Shown: piece after piece, positions 61,965 through 64,000 of the stretch
How the letters are laid out: every line of letters begins with the position of its first letter
Numbering within the stretch: the stretch's first letter is position 1
From: Clavibacter sp. B3I6
GTDB taxonomy: Bacteria; Actinomycetota; Actinomycetes; Actinomycetales; Microbacteriaceae
Direction of reading: 5' to 3'
Assembly (NCBI RefSeq): GCF_030816895.1
Contig: NZ_JAUSYL010000001.1
Span: 682,001-746,000 of the forward strand
Length of the DNA: 64,000 nt
The notes under the pieces: model-generated
Database searches by the model: none
Told to the model about the DNA's origin: nothing
Seen by the model: only the letters and a program-made list of their open reading frames with translations
Translations under genes and position numbers: made by a program

Positions 61965-64000
61965 TCAGCTCGCGACCGCGACCAGCCCCGGCTCCGCGCT
62001 CGACGCCAGCAGCTCGTGCCGCGGGACCACGCGCACGGTGTAGCCGAAGGGACCGGCGCTCGCGAGCGGGACGGTGCCGACGTACTCCTGCTGTCCGCCG
62101 GATCCGCCGACGGGAGCGAGCGCGTGGCGCACGACGTCCGTGAGCACGTCGCCCTCGCCCGTCCGCCCGTGGACGACCTCGACCGTGACGTCGTCGACGT
62201 CGAGCCCGCCGAGCGCGATCCAGGCGCGGACCCGCAGCTCGTCGCCCACCTGCGCCTGCTGCGCGACGCCCTCCGACTCGACGTGCGCGACCTGCACGGA
62301 CGGCCAGGCCGCCGCCACGCGTCCCCGCCACGCGGCGAGCTCCCGGGCCCGCGCGTGGTCGTCAGCCGCGACGATCCGCTGCGCCCGGCCCGCCGGCACG
62401 TACAGCCGCTCGACGTACTCGCGCACCATGCGGTCGGCGCTGAGCTCGGGCGAGAGCGTCCGGAGCGTGTGCCGGATGTCGTGCACCCAGCCCGTAGGCA
62501 CCCCGTCGGCGTCGCGCTCGTAGAAGCGCGGCGCGATGCGGTTCTCGATGAGGTCGTAGAGCGCCGTCGCCTCCATCGCGTCGCGCTCGGCGCCGTCATG
62601 GGCCCGGTCGGCGGAGGGGATCGCCCAGCCGTTGACGCCGTCGTAGTACTCGTCCCACCAGCCGTCGAGGATCGACAGGTTGAGCGCGCCGTTGAGCGCC
62701 GCCTTCATGCCGGACGTGCCGCAGGCCTCGAGCGGCCGCAGCGGGTTGTTGAGCCACACGTCGGTGCCCGGGTAGAGCAGCTGCGCCATGCCGATGTCGT
62801 AGTCGGGCAGGAACACGAGCCGGCCGCGGATCTCCGGCTCGCCCGCGAACCGCACGAGCTCCTGGATGAGGCGCTTGCCCTCGTCGTCCGCCGGGTGCGA
62901 CTTGCCCGCGACGACGATCTGCACGGGCCGGTCCGGGTCGGTGAGGATCCGGCGGAGGCGCTCCCGGTCGTGGAGCATGAGGGTCAGGCGCTTGTACGTG
63001 GGCACGCGGCGGGCGAAGCCGATGGTGAGCACCTCGGGGTCGAGCACGTCCTCCAGCCACGCCGGCTCGACCGCGCCCGGGTTCTGCTCGCGCCAGGCGC
63101 GCGTGACGCGCCGTCGGGCGTCGGCGACGAGCTGGCGGCGCATGCGCCCGCGCACGTCCCACAGGTCGCCGTCCGTCACCGTGGGATCCGACCAGTCGGC
63201 CTCGGTGGTGTCCCACGTGCCGAGCCGCTCGCGGGCGAGCGACATGAGCATCGGATCCGTCCACGTGGGCGCGTGGACGCCGTTGGTGACGCTCGTGATC
63301 GGCACCTCCTCGGTGTCGAAGCCCGGCCAGAGGCCCGAGAACATGCCCCGGCTGACCTCGCCGTGCAGCTGCGAGACGCCGTTGGCGCGCTGCGCCAGGC
63401 GGAGGCCCATGAGCGCCATGTTGAACACGCCCGGGTCGCCGCCGTCGTGCGCCTCCGCGCCGAGCTCCAGGACCCGGTCGGCGGGCACGCCCGGCAGGAG
63501 CGCGTCCGTCACGTGCGCGCGGACGAGCCCGACGTCGAACCTGTCGATGCCCGCGGGCACCGGCGTGTGCGTCGTGAAGACCGTGCCGGCGCGCACCACC
63601 TGCAGCGCCTCGTCGAAGTCCAGGCCGTCGGCCATGAGAGCCTGGACCCGCTCGAGCCCGAGGAAGCCCGCGTGGCCCTCGTTGGTGTGGAACACGCGCG
63701 GCACCGGGGATCCGGTGACGCGGGAGTGCGCCGCGATGGCGCGGACCCCGCCGATGCCGAGCAGCAGCTCCTGGTGCAGCCGGTGCTCGCCGCCGCCGCC
63801 GTAGAGGCGGTCGGTGACGCCGCGGAGGTCGTCGTCGTTCTCGGGCACGTCCGTGTCGAGGAGCAGCAGCGGGATCCGCCCGACCCGCGCGGTCCAGACG
63901 CGCGCGTGCAGCGTGCGGCCGGCGGGCAGGCCCAGTTCGACGTGCACGGGCGCGCCGTCGGCGTCGCGCAGCACCTGGAGCGGCAGGCCGTCGGGGTCGA
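61965..64000 (-). CDS. alpha-glucan phosphorylase (5' part missing)
   Basis: C-terminal 678 residues or so of a glycogen/maltodextrin phosphorylase of the Thermus-like (GT35, DUF3417-containing) branch; the start is beyond the right edge. It releases glucose-1-phosphate from alpha-1,4 chains. FTTHTPVPAGIDRF, TNGVHAPTWTDP, FARRVPTYKRLTL and VVAGKSHPAD are family blocks. The PLP-site region is RPLEACGTSGMKAALNGALNLSILDGWWDE, with the conserved Lys in GMKAALNG. After it a beta domain of about 120 residues closes the chain. With GlgX copy 2 nearby, it fits glycogen breakdown. Confidence 0.94.
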   Translation of the reverse strand, partial: DPDGLPLQVLRDADGAPVHVELGLPAGRTLHARVWTARVGRIPLLLLDTDVPENDDDLRGVTDRLYGGGGEHRLHQELLLGIGGVRAIAAHSRVTGSPVPRVFHTNEGHAGFLGLERVQALMADGLDFDEALQVVRAGTVFTTHTPVPAGIDRFDVGLVRAHVTDALLPGVPADRVLELGAEAHDGGDPGVFNMALMGLRLAQRANGVSQLHGEVSRGMFSGLWPGFDTEEVPITSVTNGVHAPTWTDPMLMSLARERLGTWDTTEADWSDPTVTDGDLWDVRGRMRRQLVADARRRVTRAWREQNPGAVEPAWLEDVLDPEVLTIGFARRVPTYKRLTLMLHDRERLRRILTDPDRPVQIVVAGKSHPADDEGKRLIQELVRFAGEPEIRGRLVFLPDYDIGMAQLLYPGTDVWLNNPLRPLEACGTSGMKAALNGALNLSILDGWWDEYYDGVNGWAIPSADRAHDGAERDAMEATALYDLIENRIAPRFYERDADGVPTGWVHDIRHTLRTLSPELSADRMVREYVERLYVPAGRAQRIVAADDHARARELAAWRGRVAAAWPSVQVAHVESEGVAQQAQVGDELRVRAWIALGGLDVDDVTVEVVHGRTGEGDVLTDVVRHALAPVGGSGGQQEYVGTVPLASAGPFGYTVRVVPRHELLASSAEPGLVAVAS

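Overview
The window is high-GC DNA (strong G/C bias at third codon positions, GTG and TTG starts, no insertion sequence, prophage or CRISPR array seen). Gene content and order point to an actinobacterium of the family Microbacteriaceae, most likely Clavibacter or a close relative. The markers are pepN beside a mycothiol-type DsbA-like protein, group II truncated globin, EttA, an ammonia-dependent NadE, oligoribonuclease, a treX-treY-treZ operon and a gatC-gatA-gatB operon. The genus is an inference; the phylum is clear. Almost all of the window reads as core chromosome, and no intergenic gap exceeds 300 bases.

Layout. 0-10 kb: DsbA-like protein and pepN (divergent), an MscS-type channel with a 16-codon upstream ORF, truncated globin, two acyl-CoA thioesterases, ettA, and an SSB-like/MarR/lipoprotein operon. 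10-19 kb: msrA, small unknowns, nadE, tRNA-Arg(TCT), a thioredoxin-like protein, orn, tRNA-His(GTG), a zincin-like metallopeptidase, then a TPP-riboswitch-controlled operon for HMP/thiamine uptake (ykoE-ykoD-ykoC type) ending in a P-loop kinase. 19-28 kb: a GerW/YtfJ-like protein, glgX(treX)-treY-treZ for making trehalose from glycogen, and a UDP-glucose 6-dehydrogenase. 28-35 kb: DUF4190 protein, dinB, MpaB-type oxygenase, DUF1697 protein, a flavin reductase with a molybdenum oxidoreductase, GNAT, metallophosphoesterase and M20 peptidase. 35-43 kb: SDR, two paralogous fatty acyl-CoA ligases of equal length, another SDR, a CrtI-like FAD oxidoreductase and an SRPBCC protein, probably a lipid-modification group. 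43-58 kb: a glycine-rich protein, DedA, a lipoprotein, an ABC-F ATPase, gatCAB, an alpha/beta hydrolase, ligA, mnmA and a NifS/IscS-type cysteine desulfurase. 58-64 kb: a second GlgX, a Tat/lipoprotein SGNH hydrolase and the 3' part of an alpha-glucan phosphorylase.

Two features stand out beyond the gene list. First, about twenty genes carry a TANNNT-type -10 hexamer that ends 6 or 7 bases before the start codon, the geometry of leaderless mRNAs. This fixes several starts and yields very short divergent spacers of 18 and 36 bp; in the 18-bp one the two -10 boxes overlap on opposite strands. Second, five genes between 32.5 and 45.0 kb are each broken by exactly one extra base, while no other gene in the window is. 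This is either a patch of poor sequence or a local cluster of real pseudogenes.

Functionally the window joins alpha-glucan turnover (two GlgX, TreY, TreZ, GlgP), translation support (EttA, GatCAB, MnmA with its sulfur donor, two tRNAs), redox repair (MsrA, DsbA-like, globin) and thiamine salvage.
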